The translations under genes were made by a program, and so were the position numbers. The notes below the pieces were generated by a model that did not search any database, had not been told where the DNA came from, and saw nothing but the letters and a program-made list of their open reading frames with translations. Shown here in pieces: positions 6,426-6,977 of a DNA stretch of 6,977 nucleotides. The DNA comes from Actinomycetota bacterium. Lineage in GTDB: Bacteria > Actinomycetota > UBA4738. Position 1 is the stretch's first letter. Each line of letters starts with the position of its first letter. The stretch covers positions 1 through 6,977 of the forward strand of contig VAYJ01000082.1 in assembly GCA_005888465.1 (NCBI GenBank), read 5' to 3'.

Positions 6426-6563
6426 TTTGCTGGCAGGTGATTGCGGCCCTGTGATTCGTACCGGCCACGTAGGACGACCGTGGTAGCGGGGATTGAAAGG
6501 CGCGTTTCATTCCCCGTACGTCTTCGCAGCAATCGATTCTGATCCCCGGCAATCACTGATATC
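6426..6563 (+). repeat. degenerate dispersed repeat, copy B
   Basis: The counterpart of the element at 3954-4124, in the same orientation and 53 bases after the small TPR gene. It keeps the GCAGGTGATTGCGGCCC block, the GTAGG block and the GGGGATT block, and ends with the shared TGATATC. It lacks a recognisable inverted second unit, although GATTCTGATCCCC (6535-6547) may be its remnant. Between this copy and the promoter at 6731 (6564-6730, about 165 bases) I see only a short CCGCC/GGCGG stem (6706-6721) with no T-run. Confidence 0.65.
6487..6516. repeat. palindromic unit of repeat copy B
   Basis: CGGGGATTGAAA (6487-6498) and TTTCATTCCCCG (6505-6516) pair over 12 positions with one T:T mismatch around a 6-base GGCGCG loop. 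On the opposite strand the 28-base unit matches the right arm of the copy A inverted repeat (4075-4102) at 24 of 28 positions, so all three occurrences are one unit. Confidence 0.7.
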
Positions 6564-6730
6564 GACTTCCCTTACCTCTGACGGATGTCACGTGAAGCTG
6601 GAGTTCGAGTGCCTGCACTTAGCAGAGTCGAGCGGAAGGCTTGCCTCGGCAAATTGTCCGTAGGCTCAAGTCTTCGTGTCTCCAGATCGATCAACTAGAG
6701 AGAGTCCGCCATGCTCGGCGGTGCGTAGAG

Positions 6731-6759
6731 TTGACATCGCCGGGCCGCGCAGCGACAAT
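6731..6759 (+). promoter_or_regulatory. sigma-70-type promoter of the leader and aminoacyl-tRNA synthetase gene
   Basis: A perfect -35 hexamer TTGACA (6731-6736), an optimal 17-bp spacer and -10 hexamer GACAAT (6754-6759; 4 of 6, keeping A2, A5 and T6). The expected start of transcription is near A6767 to A6769, at or just before the ATG of the leader ORF. It is the best promoter match in the window. Confidence 0.7.
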
Positions 6760-6768
6760 GCGGGCCAC

Positions 6769-6813
6769 ATGAAGGAGATCAGCGCTCCGACCGCGACCCT
6801 GCTTCTGACCTAG
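6769..6813 (+). CDS. leucine-codon leader peptide
   Basis: A 14-codon ORF encoding MKEISAPTATLLLT. Codons 11-13 (6799-6807) are CTG CTT CTG, three leucines in a row, followed by one codon and TAG. It lies between a strong promoter and an intrinsic terminator upstream of a gene that looks like leucyl-tRNA synthetase, the classical layout of an amino-acid attenuator leader peptide (compare pheM before pheST in E. coli). Its ATG falls 0-3 bases after the predicted transcription start and has no SD, so it would be translated as a leaderless or near-leaderless ORF. AAGGAG at 6772-6777 lies inside the ORF and has no ATG or GTG start at a suitable distance. Recognition rests on layout and codon content; a peptide this short has no homology evidence. 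Confidence 0.6.
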   Translation: MKEISAPTATLLLT

Positions 6814-6836
6814 GCGCGCGCCTCCGCGGCGCGCGC
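6814..6836 (+). promoter_or_regulatory. GC-rich leader hairpin (attenuator stem 1)
   Basis: GCGCGCGCC (6814-6822) and GGCGCGCGC (6828-6836) form a perfect 9-bp stem with loop TCCGC directly after the leader stop codon. A ribosome stalled on the leucine codons or at the stop would cover its 5' arm. Possible alternative pairings are GGCG (6828-6831) with CGCC (6841-6844), or CGCCTC (6819-6824) with GAGGCG (6861-6866); either would disrupt the terminator, but I cannot tell by eye which is favoured. Confidence 0.55.
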
Positions 6837-6838
6837 GC

Positions 6839-6875
6839 AACGCCTCTCCCGTAGCTTGGAGAGGCGTTTTTGTTT
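6839..6875 (+). terminator. intrinsic terminator (attenuator) before the synthetase gene
   Basis: CGCCTCTCC (6841-6849) and GGAGAGGCG (6858-6866) form a perfect 9-bp stem, 11 bp counting AA/TT, with an 8-base loop, followed by TTTTTGTTT (6867-6875). The tract ends 19 bases before the GTG of the next gene, leaving no room for another promoter. Transcripts from 6731 must therefore read through it to express that gene, which makes it an attenuator and not only an end-of-operon terminator. Confidence 0.85.
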
Positions 6876-6894
6876 CGAGCGAAAGGAGACTCCG

Positions 6895-6977
6895 GTGGCT
6901 CGCAAGGCAGGCCGCGCCGAGCCGGCCCGGTACGACCACGCTGAGGTGGAACCGCGCTGGCAGCGTTTCTGGCACGA
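6895..6977 (+). CDS. leuS: leucyl-tRNA synthetase, N-terminal fragment (runs off the window)
   Basis: GTG start with the SD AAAGGAG (6882-6888) six bases upstream, then 27 codons open to the window edge. The visible residues are a short basic tail followed by YDHAEVEPRWQRFWH. The pattern Y-[DN]-x3-[IV]-E-x-[KR]-W-Q-x-[FY]-W marks the start of bacterial LeuRS; the Thermus protein begins with a closely similar YNPHAIEAKWQRFWEE. By family knowledge the enzyme charges tRNA-Leu with leucine in the cytoplasm. ValRS and IleRS share a related opening; WQ rather than WY after the charged residue favours LeuRS, and the three-leucine leader peptide upstream points the same way. Not certain from so few residues, and the HIGH and KMSKS motifs lie outside the window. 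Confidence 0.7.
   Translation, partial: MARKAGRAEPARYDHAEVEPRWQRFWH

Noticed and set aside
6706..6721. CCGCC/GGCGG stem before the leader promoter as a terminator
   Set aside because: Only 5 bp with no T-run after it. It could end nothing efficiently and overlaps no known motif.
6941..6955. T-box-like sequence (GAGGTGGAACCGCGC resembles AGGGTGGNACCGCG)
   Set aside because: It lies inside the synthetase coding region, in frame as EVEPRW, and downstream of the terminator, whereas a T-box sequence must precede it. The transcribed leader before the terminator is only about 75 nt, too short for a T-box, and shows no specifier stem.

Overview
This is a GC-rich bacterial window with GTG starts on four of its six protein genes and almost exclusively G/C third positions. 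The gene content (CatR/BenM-type LysR regulator, SBP_bac_5 binding protein, exported TPR proteins of a kind common in uncultured soil lineages) suggests an environmental, probably Gram-negative bacterium. A Rokubacteria/Methylomirabilota-like or Acidobacteria-like source would fit, but the taxonomy is a guess.

Left block (4-3854): a LysR-type regulator on the minus strand is divergent from a two-gene plus-strand unit. That unit is a GT-B glycosyltransferase of the UDP-glucosyl/macrolide transferase type followed, 10 bp later, by a secreted family-5 (peptide/nickel/opine-type) solute-binding protein. The 97-bp divergent gap holds candidate operator sequence. No permease or ATPase genes accompany the binding protein here.

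Middle block (3855-6373): a 421-bp spacer contains a degenerate repeat and a large imperfect inverted repeat. It is followed by two exported tetratricopeptide-repeat proteins, 539 and 157 aa, separated by only 4 bp and so probably co-translated. A second copy of the spacer repeat follows the pair, so the two copies bracket the TPR cassette in direct orientation.

Right block (6374-6977): after the second repeat and about 165 bp in which I recognise nothing comes a compact regulatory leader. It has a consensus-like promoter (TTGACA, 17-bp gap, GACAAT), a 14-codon ORF with three consecutive leucine codons that begins almost at the predicted transcription start, a GC-rich hairpin, an intrinsic terminator, and then the SD and GTG start of a truncated gene whose 27 visible codons look like leucyl-tRNA synthetase. 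The most economical reading is ribosome-mediated transcription attenuation of leuS by leucine supply. This leader and the repeat family are the two most interesting items in the window.
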